Shown: positions 9,562 through 18,216 of the stretch, in pieces
How positions within the stretch are numbered: the first letter of the stretch is position 1
Layout of the letters: every line of letters begins with the position of its first letter
From: Imperialibacter sp. EC-SDR9
GTDB lineage: Bacteria; Bacteroidota; Bacteroidia; Cytophagales; Cyclobacteriaceae
Assembly (NCBI RefSeq): GCF_902498805.1
Contig: NZ_LR701616.1
Coordinates: 1-35,033, forward strand
Direction: 5' to 3'
Length of the DNA: 35,033 bases
Program-made: the position numbers and the translations under genes
The notes under the pieces: generated by a model
The model's database searches: none
What the model saw: only the letters and a program-made list of their open reading frames with translations
Told to the model about the DNA's origin: nothing

Positions 9562-10527
9562 ATGAAACTACCTCTAAAATCCTTTTTTCCTGCTGCCATG
9601 CTGCTGGCCGTCTCATTTGCATCAACAAGCCAGACGAGGGAGCAAGGCCCGTGGTGGCCTCATCCTGTCTGGGGCGCTGGCGACCAGGCTGGCGGCTCCA
9701 ACTGGATTACCCCTGAAAAGGTGTTACAAGCGATGACGATGGTGAAGACAGGAAAGGTGTATGAACTGGGCCAGCCCTACGAAAACGAGATGAGCGTTCC
9801 TGACAACCGCAGTTACAATCTGCTTATTCCTTCATTTCCGACGTATGGTCCAGAGGGGAGAAACGGGCAGGTGTTCAACGACGAATATATTGCCGGGTCG
9901 CTCGGTCAGGTAGGCACTCAGTTTGATGGCCCTGGCCATGTAGGCCAGCAGGTGAAAATGGCCGATGGCACCACCACAGAGGTTTTCTACAACGGCTATA
10001 GTACGGCAGAGATGAAGAACCCGTTTGGATTGCAGAAGCTGGGTGTTGAAAACGTAAAACCAATTGTAACCCGTGGCGTGTTGGTTGACATAGCTGGGCT
10101 GAGAGGGGTTCCCACGCTGGCAGAAGGCTATGAGGTGTCGCTGGACGACGTAAAGGCGGCATTGAAAAAGCAGGGAATTGCAGAAGCATCGATTGCCCCC
10201 GGAGATGCCCTTTTCTTCAATTTCGGATGGTCGAGGCACTGGACTTCTGGCTATGCCATGAAGGGAAAACGCCCGTTTGTAGGTCGTGATGTGGTGGAAT
10301 GGATCATTACCAAAAAACCTTGCATGGTGGGGTCGGATGGCATCATGGATGGCGATGAATTGATTGCACACTCCGAGCTCACCATGAAAAACGGCATTTT
10401 CAACCTTGAGTGGATGACTTTCGAGCGTTTGCAGGAGGACAAAGCCTACGAGTTTCTGTTTGTATTTACGCCCATTCGGTTCAAAGGGGCAACCGGCTCA
10501 CCCGGGAGGCCTATTGCCATCAGGTGA
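9562..10527 (+). CDS. Secreted cyclase-family (kynurenine formamidase-like) hydrolase
   Basis: Metal-dependent hydrolase of the cyclase/kynurenine formamidase fold, acting on amide or lactone-type bonds. The family core appears as GTQFDGPGHVG; here the first two His of the classical HxGTHxD motif are Gln, as in the longer subfamily with GTQxDG. VLVDIAGLRG, PGDALFFNFGW and a late HSELTMKNGIFNLE also match. The start at ATG 9562 gives a signal peptide ending SFASTSQ; the frame extends 40 residues upstream without sense. The product has 321 residues. It is convergent with the lactonase gene downstream (18-bp gap) and divergent from the sulfatase. The substrate is unknown. Confidence 0.82.
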   Translation: MKLPLKSFFPAAMLLAVSFASTSQTREQGPWWPHPVWGAGDQAGGSNWITPEKVLQAMTMVKTGKVYELGQPYENEMSVPDNRSYNLLIPSFPTYGPEGRNGQVFNDEYIAGSLGQVGTQFDGPGHVGQQVKMADGTTTEVFYNGYSTAEMKNPFGLQKLGVENVKPIVTRGVLVDIAGLRGVPTLAEGYEVSLDDVKAALKKQGIAEASIAPGDALFFNFGWSRHWTSGYAMKGKRPFVGRDVVEWIITKKPCMVGSDGIMDGDELIAHSELTMKNGIFNLEWMTFERLQEDKAYEFLFVFTPIRFKGATGSPGRPIAIR

Positions 10528-10545
10528 GGTGGTTGTGTTCGCCAA

Positions 10546-11682
10546 CTAGTAAGTCCTCATCTTCAAGCTGGCCGGCAGTTTCAACTTGACCTCAGAATCG
10601 GTTTTGGTCAGCAGCCCGGTCTTTTTGTCTCTTTTCAGTACGACGATGTTGTTGCCAAATTGATTGGCGACAAGCAGAAAATTTCCTGATGGATCGATGA
10701 CGAAGCTGCGAGGATGATCGCCGTAAGTAGATTCGTGACCAACCAATGTTAGTTGACCGCTCTTTTGGTCGATAGAGAAAATGGCGATGGTGTTTTCCTC
10801 ACTTACCCTGTTCGACACATAAAGGAATTTCCCGTCCGGCGACGTGTGGAGGTCAGCTCCACCGTAAATGTCAAACTTCTTTGTGTAGGTCGACATCCTG
10901 CCAGTGGGAGTGAGCTTTCCTTTGCTGTAGGTGTACGATGAAACGGTGCCGCTCAATTCTTCCACGCAGTAGGCAAACTTTCCGTTGGGGTGAAATTCGA
11001 GGTGTCTGGGACCGCTGCCTGGCGTTGTGGCAACAGTAAGCTCGCTGCTAAAAGTAGCAGGCTTTCCGCTACTTTTGTCGAATGCATAGGCGAGGATCTT
11101 GTCCGACCCAAGATCCGGCACAAACAGGAAATCGCCAGCAGGATCAAACACTGCAGCATGGGTATGTGCGTCGTCCTGACGTCCGGGAATCACGCTTTTT
11201 CCTTCAATATCAAACTGTTGTGCAGGTGGCTTCAGGCTACCGTCCGAATTACGTTCGAAGACGGAAACACCTCCGTCGGTGTAGTTGGCACTGGCCACAA
11301 ACCGGCCAGCCGGATGCACCATGGCATATGCCGGGTTGCGTCCTTCAACAGATTGTTTATTGAGAAACGAAAGCTTTCCACTGGCGGCGTTGAAGCTAAA
11401 TGCTGAAACATTGCCCGGGGTTTCCAGTTGGGTTTCAGTGCAGGCATACACGAACTTGCCATCAGGTGCCAAAGTGAGAAACGATGCGTTGACGAGGTTT
11501 TCCACCTTACTGACCTCCTCTAAAGAACCCGTTCCATTATCAAATTCAAACACATACATGCCTGTGCCGGGCACCTTTTCTGTATAGCAGCCGACGAAGA
11601 GATAAGTTTTGTTCATTTTTTGGCTGACAGAAGGTTGGGAAAAGAACACAATGGATAGCAGGAAGAGGCTTAGGTATTTCAT
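10546..11682 (-). CDS. Secreted lactonase family (6-phosphogluconolactonase-like seven-bladed beta-propeller) protein
   Basis: A 378-residue protein of the bacterial Pgl/lactonase family, which opens sugar lactones to acids. It has a signal peptide (LSLFLLSIVFFSQPSVSQ) and repeated blade motifs such as TLAPDGKFVYAC, VHPAGRFVASANY, FDPAGDFLFVPDLGSD, FHPNGKFAYCVEE and TSPDGKFLYVSNR. HPNGKFAY and GSGPRHLEFHP are family hallmarks. Export means the substrate is probably not 6-phosphogluconolactone but a free sugar lactone. Its ATG overlaps the stop of the upstream esterase gene by one base (TAATG), so translation of the two is likely coupled. Confidence 0.9.
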   Translation of the reverse strand: MKYLSLFLLSIVFFSQPSVSQKMNKTYLFVGCYTEKVPGTGMYVFEFDNGTGSLEEVSKVENLVNASFLTLAPDGKFVYACTETQLETPGNVSAFSFNAASGKLSFLNKQSVEGRNPAYAMVHPAGRFVASANYTDGGVSVFERNSDGSLKPPAQQFDIEGKSVIPGRQDDAHTHAAVFDPAGDFLFVPDLGSDKILAYAFDKSSGKPATFSSELTVATTPGSGPRHLEFHPNGKFAYCVEELSGTVSSYTYSKGKLTPTGRMSTYTKKFDIYGGADLHTSPDGKFLYVSNRVSEENTIAIFSIDQKSGQLTLVGHESTYGDHPRSFVIDPSGNFLLVANQFGNNIVVLKRDKKTGLLTKTDSEVKLKLPASLKMRTY

Positions 11683-12854
11683 TATTGTCCGATTTTTAAA
11701 TATTTCATCACAGCTTCGTCGTCCTTTAGGGCACTGGAAGGGCGTGGTGTTTTGTCTGTGAAAACTTTAAGGTCATCTGCTGGCAAAATGGTGACAAAAC
11801 TCTCGTTGTAGCCATCCTCATAAGGGAGGTTGGCATAGTTAAGACCAAGGTGCTCAGCAAAGAAATTGTAAGCGACGATCCTCTTGGAAACGCCGTAGTC
11901 ATGCTTTTCAGCAGCAAAATGAACGTTGTCGACAAGATGCTGAACTCCGTAGGCCTTGTAAACACTTTGCACGTAAGGAAACTCTACCAAAGGTGTGTTC
12001 TTCGTCCAGTCGGCGCCATCCGACACCATGAGCATGGGCCGGGGAGCGCACAATGCAGCTACCTCGACATTGTTGGTTTGAAAGGTGGCTGTTTTATGAA
12101 CGGGCATGCCGCTTTCGCAAACGCAGCCGCCAAAGAAATGGGCCGACACCTGCACCACGGGCACGGCCACTTTTATCCTGTCGTCGATAGCCGTGAGTAT
12201 AAAGGTCTGCGTGCCGCCGCCTGATGCGCCTGTCATGCCAATTCTGGATGCATCCACGTCGGGCCGGGAGAGCAGGTAGTCGAGCACTCGCTTGCTGTTC
12301 CATGTTTGCAGGGTCATGGCGATAGGCATTTTGTGCGTTACCTGAGTGCTTTCGGTGTACCCCACCATGTCGTACATAAACACCATGGCGCCCATTCTGG
12401 CAAGGGCGGCGCACCTTCGCTGCACGGGAACTGAAAATCTCGCATCAGGAAAATGGCCATGGGCGCTCAGAATGGCGGGGTACTTGTCTGCCTTTTGGAC
12501 AGGGCGATAGAGGTTGCCTGTTACATAAAAGCCGGAAAAACTTTGTATGGCAATATTCTCCACAATGTAGCCGTCCATTTCCCGGGTATTGGTGATAACG
12601 GTTTTGAAGCCATCTTTTGGCACAGGCATCTTTTCCAGCTGTAGCCCGTCGATGATGTTTTTTCTGATCTGCGTGGCTCTCTTTTCCCAGGAAGCCTTGT
12701 CAGTCCATTGGGAGGCAAAATCTGCCATCTTGACTTTGGCTTCGTCTTCTGTCCAGTAGTGGCCCTGGCAGAGAATGGACTCCTGGGCAATGGCCGCTCC
12801 GGCGATGGTTAAACCGACGAATAGCAGTAGTAATGCTTTGGTGGTGTTGTGCAT
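11682..12854 (-). CDS. Secreted acetylxylan-esterase-like alpha/beta hydrolase
   Basis: An alpha/beta-hydrolase of the AXE1/CE7-like group, expected to remove acetyl or similar ester groups from carbohydrates. The nucleophile elbow is GASGGG in MTGASGGGTQTF. Candidate Asp and His of the triad are in SDGADWTKN and EKHDYG. An oxyanion region follows YPAILSAHGHFPD. The signal peptide (ALLLLFVGLTIAGAAIAQ) is best placed from ATG 12854; the frame extends seven codons to a TTG. The product has 390 residues. Its stop overlaps the lactonase start by one base, giving a two-gene operon that could deacylate a sugar and open its lactone. Confidence 0.85.
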   Translation of the reverse strand: MHNTTKALLLLFVGLTIAGAAIAQESILCQGHYWTEDEAKVKMADFASQWTDKASWEKRATQIRKNIIDGLQLEKMPVPKDGFKTVITNTREMDGYIVENIAIQSFSGFYVTGNLYRPVQKADKYPAILSAHGHFPDARFSVPVQRRCAALARMGAMVFMYDMVGYTESTQVTHKMPIAMTLQTWNSKRVLDYLLSRPDVDASRIGMTGASGGGTQTFILTAIDDRIKVAVPVVQVSAHFFGGCVCESGMPVHKTATFQTNNVEVAALCAPRPMLMVSDGADWTKNTPLVEFPYVQSVYKAYGVQHLVDNVHFAAEKHDYGVSKRIVAYNFFAEHLGLNYANLPYEDGYNESFVTILPADDLKVFTDKTPRPSSALKDDEAVMKYLKIGQ

Positions 12855-13036
12855 GGTAAAAGTAGGTGATGTCAACTACCGAAGATAGATAATAATTGAA
12901 ACACAACCTGTCCCGGGAATCGTTTTGTTTCAGGTAATTCCTTAAACGGTGAGTTTGAAAAACATGGAAGAATTTGGCGCTGGGTTTTGTGTTGCCTTTA
13001 CAACTCCGTTGATAGTTCGGGCGCTGTGTTTGCCAG

Positions 13037-13693
13037 TTACTCCACCTTTATCCCATTGTTCACGCTGCCCCGGCAATCATTCGCCCTGATGTAGTATTGC
13101 ATGTAGGGCACATCGTAACTGGTAGGGTAGATGACCGCCGTGGTAGCCTCTGTTTCGATCACATCCAGGTAGGCGGTGTTAAAGGCATCCTGAAGCACCA
13201 AAAAATATTTGCTCTTGAATTTTTTGTCAGGATTGTCCCAGGTGATGGTGAGCGGAGCAGGAGAATCTTTATCAATCGTGGTCATGAGCTTGCCCCGAAT
13301 TTGGATTCGGCTTGCATCGAAGTCCCCGTTGGGGGCACCGGGCACTACGATTCGGTTGTAGGAAAACTTGCAGTTGCCGATGCCCTTGTTGAAGACCACC
13401 ACCTTAAGGCTGTCGTGGTTGCGGTAGCGGTAAGAGTGTTCCCTTTCCAGCACGTCCAGGTTGTGAGTGCCTGGGCCAAGCACCAAATCAAGCCGGGACT
13501 CCACATCCATTTCCAGGCTGCCACCTTCCTTCACCAGCACGGTCTGGTAGCGGCTGATGGCGGTGTTGGTTTTTATTCTTTTGCCACTTTCGTCGTAGGC
13601 TTTTTTGGCCAGCATCACCCGGAAGAGCTTCGGTTGTGATGCAGCTTCAACATAGGAGAAGACCAATAGACAAAGAATCAGGAGTCTGGCCAT
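13037..13693 (-). CDS. Secreted hypothetical protein
   Basis: Not recognised. The 218-residue product has a signal peptide (LLILCLLVFSYVEAASQ). The body looks beta-rich and includes GGSLEMDVESRLDLVLGPGTHNLDV, then a later segment with ITWDNPDKKFKSKYFLVLQD that resembles a fibronectin-like or Ig-like strand pattern. Two Cys (in GNCKFSY and NDCRGSV) could form a disulfide. It is divergent from the M20 amidohydrolase gene and lies 182 bp from the acetylxylan-esterase operon, so it is probably transcribed on its own. Confidence 0.7.
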   Translation of the reverse strand: MARLLILCLLVFSYVEAASQPKLFRVMLAKKAYDESGKRIKTNTAISRYQTVLVKEGGSLEMDVESRLDLVLGPGTHNLDVLEREHSYRYRNHDSLKVVVFNKGIGNCKFSYNRIVVPGAPNGDFDASRIQIRGKLMTTIDKDSPAPLTITWDNPDKKFKSKYFLVLQDAFNTAYLDVIETEATTAVIYPTSYDVPYMQYYIRANDCRGSVNNGIKVE

Positions 13694-13821
13694 GTTAGTA
13701 GGTTGAGTGAAAGATAACGAAAAGTACGGAGCGATATTGGATTGAGAACAGCGAGGGCCCTTTAGGCAAACTTGGCTTTTAGTTGTACTTTGATACCCTT
13801 ACCATACTTAAAACCAAGAAG

Positions 13822-15129
13822 ATGCACTGCAAGCAAAGTCCGGGTATTACTCTACTGTTTTTTATAGTCTTGTCCACAAGTGCTTTTGGACAGAAGGGAA
13901 AGAAAGACTTCCAAAATGAGATCAACCAAAAGACGGCGAGTATTGAGCCCAAGGTCATATCGTGGTACGAGGATCTTCACCAAAACCCTGAGCTCGGCAA
14001 CCGGGAATTTCGCACGGCAATGCTAGTGGCCAAACACCTTGAAAGGCTGGACATAGACGTGACGACGGGCATTGCCCACACAGGCGTGGTGGGTGTGCTG
14101 AAAGGTGGGCTACCAGGGCCTGTCATAGCCATCAGGGCCGATATGGATGCCTTGCCGGTTGTAGAGGAGGTAGACTTGCCATTTGCTTCCAAAGTACGAA
14201 CGACCTACAACGACCAGGAGGTGGGGGTGATGCATGCCTGCGGACACGATGCCCATGTTGCCTGCCTCATGGGCGCTGCCGAAGTGCTGGCCGGCATGCG
14301 CCAGCAGCTGAAAGGAACCATACTCTTTATCTTTCAACCAGCTGAGGAAGGGCCTCCGGCAGGAGAGGAGGGCGGCGCTGAGCTGATGGTGCAGGAAGGG
14401 ATTTTTAAAGACCTGCAGCCGGAAGCGGTGTTTGCGCTCCATACCGATGGGCGGTTCGGTGCGGGCACCCTGGCCGTACGCCCCTATGGCATGTGCGCCG
14501 GGGCTGATCAATTAGAGATTATTGTAAAGGGCAAGCAGTCGCATGGTGCGTTCCCCTGGCTGGGCAACGACCCCATTGTCATTGCCTCGCAGATTGTGAT
14601 TGGCTTGCAGGTAATACCCAGCCGTCAGCTCGACATGACAAAAGCTTTGTCGCTTGTCACCATCGGAAGCATCCAAGGTGGAGTGAGAGGCAATATCATT
14701 CCCAACGAAGTGCGCATGCTGGGCACCATCCGCACGTTTGATACTGAGATCAGGGAGGACTTCCATAGACGAATCCGTCAAACAGCCCAGAGCATTGCAG
14801 AGGCTTCCGGGGCCACTGCGGAGGTCATCATTTCTGGCAGTAATCCTGTGACTTTCAACGACCCTGAACTACTGACAAAAATGACGCCCACACTTTTGAA
14901 GGTAACCGGAGAAGGCAACCTGATCACGCCGTCCGTGGAAATGGGAGCAGAGGATTTTCCCTTTCTGACACAAAACGCTAAGGGTTTGTACTTTTATCTG
15001 GGTGTGCGAACGCCGGGAAAAGCGATCGAGTCTCAGCATTCACCTACCTACTATGTGGATGAGTCTTCGCTACAGCTGGGTGTAAGAGCCCTCAGCAGTT
15101 TGGCGGTGGACTATTTGAATGGGAAGTAG
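13822..15129 (+). CDS. Secreted M20-family amidohydrolase (aminoacylase/hippurate hydrolase type)
   Basis: Metal-dependent hydrolase that cleaves N-acyl amino acids or related amides. Motifs: AIRADMDALP with the metal-ligand Asp; MHACGHDAHV with Cys and His ligands typical of the M20D branch; and FQPAEEGPPAGEEGGA with the catalytic and ligand Glu pair. The lid or dimerisation domain lies in the middle (GKQSHGAFPW), and EMGAEDFPFL near the C-terminus is also conserved. The start at ATG 13822 gives a signal peptide ending STSAFGQ; the frame extends to a TTG at 13783. At 435 residues the enzyme is complete. Export is a little unusual but common among Bacteroidota M20D proteins. Confidence 0.9.
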   Translation: MHCKQSPGITLLFFIVLSTSAFGQKGKKDFQNEINQKTASIEPKVISWYEDLHQNPELGNREFRTAMLVAKHLERLDIDVTTGIAHTGVVGVLKGGLPGPVIAIRADMDALPVVEEVDLPFASKVRTTYNDQEVGVMHACGHDAHVACLMGAAEVLAGMRQQLKGTILFIFQPAEEGPPAGEEGGAELMVQEGIFKDLQPEAVFALHTDGRFGAGTLAVRPYGMCAGADQLEIIVKGKQSHGAFPWLGNDPIVIASQIVIGLQVIPSRQLDMTKALSLVTIGSIQGGVRGNIIPNEVRMLGTIRTFDTEIREDFHRRIRQTAQSIAEASGATAEVIISGSNPVTFNDPELLTKMTPTLLKVTGEGNLITPSVEMGAEDFPFLTQNAKGLYFYLGVRTPGKAIESQHSPTYYVDESSLQLGVRALSSLAVDYLNGK

Positions 15130-15178
15130 TGAAGAACGGCTTTAAACATTCATCTCATGAGGACAAGATTCAAATTAT

Positions 15179-16102
15179 TCACTTGTACTCGTAACTAACT
15201 AATGCAGGTGAGTATAGAGTATAGTTCCCGTTTTCGTTGACGTACTTTATTTCATTTTCGACGGTAAATAGGTACACCAGATCAAAATCGGGGATCAGGT
15301 CAGGCATCAGTATGTAAGTGGAAATAGCTTCATATCTGGCTAGGCACCTACTTGCAGCCCTCACATTAACCTTTTCTTTTCTGTATGGATTATACGACCA
15401 TACAATACTTTCAAAGTTTATTTTGTTCCCTGTTATAAAACTATGCCGCTCACCGCCATCTCCATCATAGTTATTGCTGATTTCTGATTTGTTTGATTCA
15501 TTCTCATTGACATAACTATGATTTTCGCAATCGTAACTCATTGTATGTTCCAGATTATATGGAAGAGCAGTATTGAAGGGAAATATCCCCGACATTTTTA
15601 AATAACGAATGGGTGACTCGCCGGTGAAGTCTGGAGTCTTTAATCTTTTATAAAACCCCATTATTTCGCCATTTTCTGTGGCCTGAACACGGGAAATGCT
15701 ATCGATTTCATTGTCTATATAGTGCCAGTGCATCGTTTCGTGGAAGAAAGAATTCTGTATCTCCACAATTTTGTAATCGCTTGAGTAGGTGAACTGGTCT
15801 ATTATTTCAGACTTGTCATCGAACCTGGAAACGATCTTTTCTGCGTAACCTCCTGAATTGAGGTGGTAGGTGGTAGAAATCAAGGTTTTCCCCGTGAAAT
15901 GGAGGTCAGTGTCTCCGCTCCAGTCTATAATCACCTGGTCGGCCTCGTAAGAAATGGTGCCAATGGCAATTTTATCCGGCTTCATATAAGCGTCTCTGAC
16001 TGCTTTGATGCGCAAAGGGGTGACACTATCTAGAGGCTCGCTTTTCTCACAGGCAAACAAAAGTATGATTAAAAATAAGGGTAATAGCAGCTTTCTTGCC
16101 AT
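15179..16102 (-). CDS. Hypothetical lipoprotein
   Basis: A 307-residue predicted lipoprotein: MARKLLLPLFLIILLFAC places the lipidated Cys at position 18. The body is rich in beta-strand patterns of the form LNSGGYAEKIVSRFDDKSEIIDQFTYSSDYKIVEI, reminiscent of the YD-like or DUF4595-type repeats in Bacteroidota lipoproteins. I cannot assign a function. The coding sequence is more AT-rich than its neighbours. It is convergent with the M20 gene (49-bp gap) and has its own upstream region of 160 bp. Confidence 0.7.
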   Translation of the reverse strand: MARKLLLPLFLIILLFACEKSEPLDSVTPLRIKAVRDAYMKPDKIAIGTISYEADQVIIDWSGDTDLHFTGKTLISTTYHLNSGGYAEKIVSRFDDKSEIIDQFTYSSDYKIVEIQNSFFHETMHWHYIDNEIDSISRVQATENGEIMGFYKRLKTPDFTGESPIRYLKMSGIFPFNTALPYNLEHTMSYDCENHSYVNENESNKSEISNNYDGDGGERHSFITGNKINFESIVWSYNPYRKEKVNVRAASRCLARYEAISTYILMPDLIPDFDLVYLFTVENEIKYVNENGNYTLYSPALVSYEYK

Positions 16103-16265
16103 GGTAAATAAATATTTTCGCTTGAGTTCAGTCGAAATTGTATAAAGCTACCGTATTATTTCAAGTGTATTATCTGGTGTAATAGGAAATATTTTTTGTC
16201 GAGTAATAGACAGGCGAACGATGATGTCTTTTATTTAGCTCTAGGCACTTCAAGTACAGGAAGGT

Positions 16266-16754
16266 TTATTTCGCCTTCTCCTTAATAGGCCTGTAGATCC
16301 AAAGTTTGCCTTTGGCCAGGTTGTTCAGGTTGAGGTTGCTAACGCCCACCTTTTTGCCCCACTGGCCTGTGTTCTGGTGAGCGATCTCATAATTCAGCGG
16401 GCCGTTTACCTTATACACTACAGCGGTGTGCTGTCCCATGGTTTCTTTGTAGGTAGTATTGCCGTCTTTCCACGCCAATTCCACATTCTCAAACTGGATC
16501 AGGTCACCTGGTAGCACTTCCTCTTTTTTGTAATTCAGCTCACGACCGTAGATGGTCACGGTTTTCATGCTGCTGCGGTCGAAATAGGCACCGGAGTAGG
16601 CCAGCGCACCTGCGGCCAGATCCCAGCACTCGCCTCTGTCTACCTTTTTGCCCATCACAGAGTCGAGGTAGGTGATAATTTTAGCATTAAGCTCTGGCAG
16701 CTCTGCTTTGAAAGTGAAGGAACTAAGCAGAAGGAGTAGGGCTAGTTTTTTCAT
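16266..16754 (-). CDS. Secreted small protein with a possible NlpC/CHAP-like cysteine peptidase core
   Basis: A 162-residue exported protein (signal KLALLLLLSSFTFKA). A Cys at the start of a helix (RGECWDLAAGALAYSG), a later His in a beta strand (GQHTAVVYKV) and a further His (YEIAHQNTG) follow the order expected for papain-like NlpC/P60 or CHAP enzymes. Between them, LPGDLIQFENV is the usual PGDL turn of that fold. This suggests peptidoglycan or amide hydrolysis, but it is inference from residue order. The start is ATG 16754; the frame continues 22 residues upstream without a signal-like sequence. Confidence 0.65.
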   Translation of the reverse strand: MKKLALLLLLSSFTFKAELPELNAKIITYLDSVMGKKVDRGECWDLAAGALAYSGAYFDRSSMKTVTIYGRELNYKKEEVLPGDLIQFENVELAWKDGNTTYKETMGQHTAVVYKVNGPLNYEIAHQNTGQWGKKVGVSNLNLNNLAKGKLWIYRPIKEKAK

Positions 16755-16820
16755 AGTTGGTTTGTTTTTAGATGCTCTGTGAAAGATACGCAAAAAGTAG
16801 AATTCTGGTTCGGAAGGCAT

Positions 16821-17030
16821 GGAAGAAAAAGAGGTCTGTGTGCTAAGCGCTCAATTCTGGCTGTCTTCATTCGCCGCCCCAACCGCTACGGTAGACCGAT
16901 GCCTCCGACGCCAACCGAGATGCTAAATGTGGGGATAAGTGTGAGCTCCGGGCCGTGACAAATAAATATCTGGAATAGTGTCATAATTTTAAAGCAGTCT
17001 TAACTAAACAGAAAGAGGCAAACAAAAAGA
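16821..17030. other. Divergent intergenic region upstream of the sigma factor gene
   Basis: About 210 bp between the minus-strand secreted protein and the plus-strand ECF sigma gene. The 70 bp before the sigma ATG are AT-rich and should hold its promoter, but I found no confident -33/-7 pair. No inverted repeat of note was seen. Confidence 0.3.
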
Positions 17031-17525
17031 ATGAGCAAACTGGAAGAAACTTTTCTTGGTGCATTGGAACAAAACCAGCAGCGGTTGATAAGAATTTGCT
17101 CGGTTTATGCCAAAGACGCTGAGGACAGAAAGGATCTATTTCAGGAAGTATTAGTCACCATCTGGCAGTCGATGCCTTCTTTTCAGGGTAAGTCGTCCAT
17201 AGGCACCTGGATGTACCGAATCACTTTGAATGTTTGTCTTGGGCTTCAATCGAGGGCCACAAAGCACAGAAGCCGGTTTATTCACATGGATAGTGAAGCT
17301 ATAGGAAATATTGGAGGAGGAGATAGGGTGCCTGAGCCGCATCCCAGGCTCGACGGTCTTCGCAGCTGTATCGACAAGCTGAATGACGCTGACAAAGCCA
17401 TCATCATGCTTTATTTGGAAGAATTACCCTACAAGGACATCTCCGACATCACTGGTCTGTCGGAAAACAACGTTGCCGTAAAGGTTATGCGGATCAAAAC
17501 AAGACTGTTCAACTGTTTAAAATGA
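17031..17525 (+). CDS. ECF-type RNA polymerase sigma factor
   Basis: A 164-residue sigma-70-family factor of the extracytoplasmic function class. Sigma region 2 is residues about 10-75 (EDRKDLFQEVLVTIWQSMPSF, then STIGTWMYRITLN-like GKSSIGTWMYRITLNVC). Region 4 is residues about 110-160, with the helix-turn-helix YKDISDITGLSENNVAVKVMRIK. It would recruit RNA polymerase to a small stimulus-dependent gene set. The next gene begins 6 bp after its stop, so the two are one operon. The partner is a membrane protein and a plausible regulator of this sigma factor. Confidence 0.92.
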   Translation: MSKLEETFLGALEQNQQRLIRICSVYAKDAEDRKDLFQEVLVTIWQSMPSFQGKSSIGTWMYRITLNVCLGLQSRATKHRSRFIHMDSEAIGNIGGGDRVPEPHPRLDGLRSCIDKLNDADKAIIMLYLEELPYKDISDITGLSENNVAVKVMRIKTRLFNCLK

Positions 17526-17531
17526 GACATA

Positions 17532-18113
17532 ATGAAAGAAGATGAACTTCAGAAAATATGGCAATCCAGCCCGGGGGAGATGGTGGTTCGGTTGAAGCAG
17601 TCGAGACTCATCAATGACATTGAATTGAACACAGCAAGGCTCTCAAACCTCTCAAGATCCAGGCGCAGGTTAACGCAAATTGTAACATTAGGCCTCATCC
17701 CTGTCCTTGCAATGATGGCCTTTACCATTCCTCATGTGCTGACCAAAATAGCACTCTCTCTCTATGGCCTATGTATGATTTACGTTGCGGTTCGGCAGGC
17801 CAGGGGGAAGAAACCGCATCTGCGAGCTTTTGCTGAGACATACCTCGATTATCTGGACAATATGCGAGGCTATTTGCAGGCTGAGATCAAACTGCTCAAA
17901 CAAATGCAATATTGGCTTCTGCCCATTTACGCACTGTTGATTGCGGTGATTCTGGCAACCTCTTTCACCAGCGTGCTGCAACTGGGACTGCAGATTTTAG
18001 CACTTGCTTTTGCCCTCACCATTGCGAATATCCTGTTCCAAAGATTCGTTCGCAGCGAGTACGTATCAAAGCTGGAGAGAGTAGAGGAATTGATACAGGC
18101 AATGGAGGATTGA
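17532..18113 (+). CDS. Membrane protein encoded with the ECF sigma factor (possible anti-sigma factor)
   Basis: The 193-residue product starts 6 bp after the sigma gene. Residues 1-45 form a soluble, charged N-terminus (EDELQKIWQSS..., with the RLSNLSRSRRR basic patch). About four membrane helices follow at roughly 49-68, 70-88, 127-147 and 149-168, then a short charged tail (KLERVEELIQAMED). The position suggests an anti-sigma role, with the N-terminal segment contacting the sigma factor. There is no zinc-binding HxxxCxxC anti-sigma domain, so this is inference from gene order. Confidence 0.7.
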   Translation: MKEDELQKIWQSSPGEMVVRLKQSRLINDIELNTARLSNLSRSRRRLTQIVTLGLIPVLAMMAFTIPHVLTKIALSLYGLCMIYVAVRQARGKKPHLRAFAETYLDYLDNMRGYLQAEIKLLKQMQYWLLPIYALLIAVILATSFTSVLQLGLQILALAFALTIANILFQRFVRSEYVSKLERVEELIQAMED

Positions 18114-18216
18114 GTGAATGATACATGTTGAGAATAGCCACCCCAAGCAGGCTTTTTTTGACAGGGAGGCTTTGCTGCTCAAATCAGGGGAACTACCATT
18201 ATTAAAACCTCTACCC

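Noticed and set aside
9901-9960. Inactivated cyclase because HxGTHxD is changed to QVGTQFD
   Set aside because: Longer members of this family commonly have GTQxDG at this site, so the change is probably a subfamily trait and not damage.
13783-13821. Promoter-like TACTTTG upstream of the M20 gene
   Set aside because: It lacks one position of the TAnnTTTG consensus and no TTTG -33 box lies at the correct distance.
175-16102. Classical polysaccharide utilisation locus
   Set aside because: No SusC/SusD-like pair and no glycoside hydrolase was seen, although sulfatase, esterase and sugar-acid enzymes are present.
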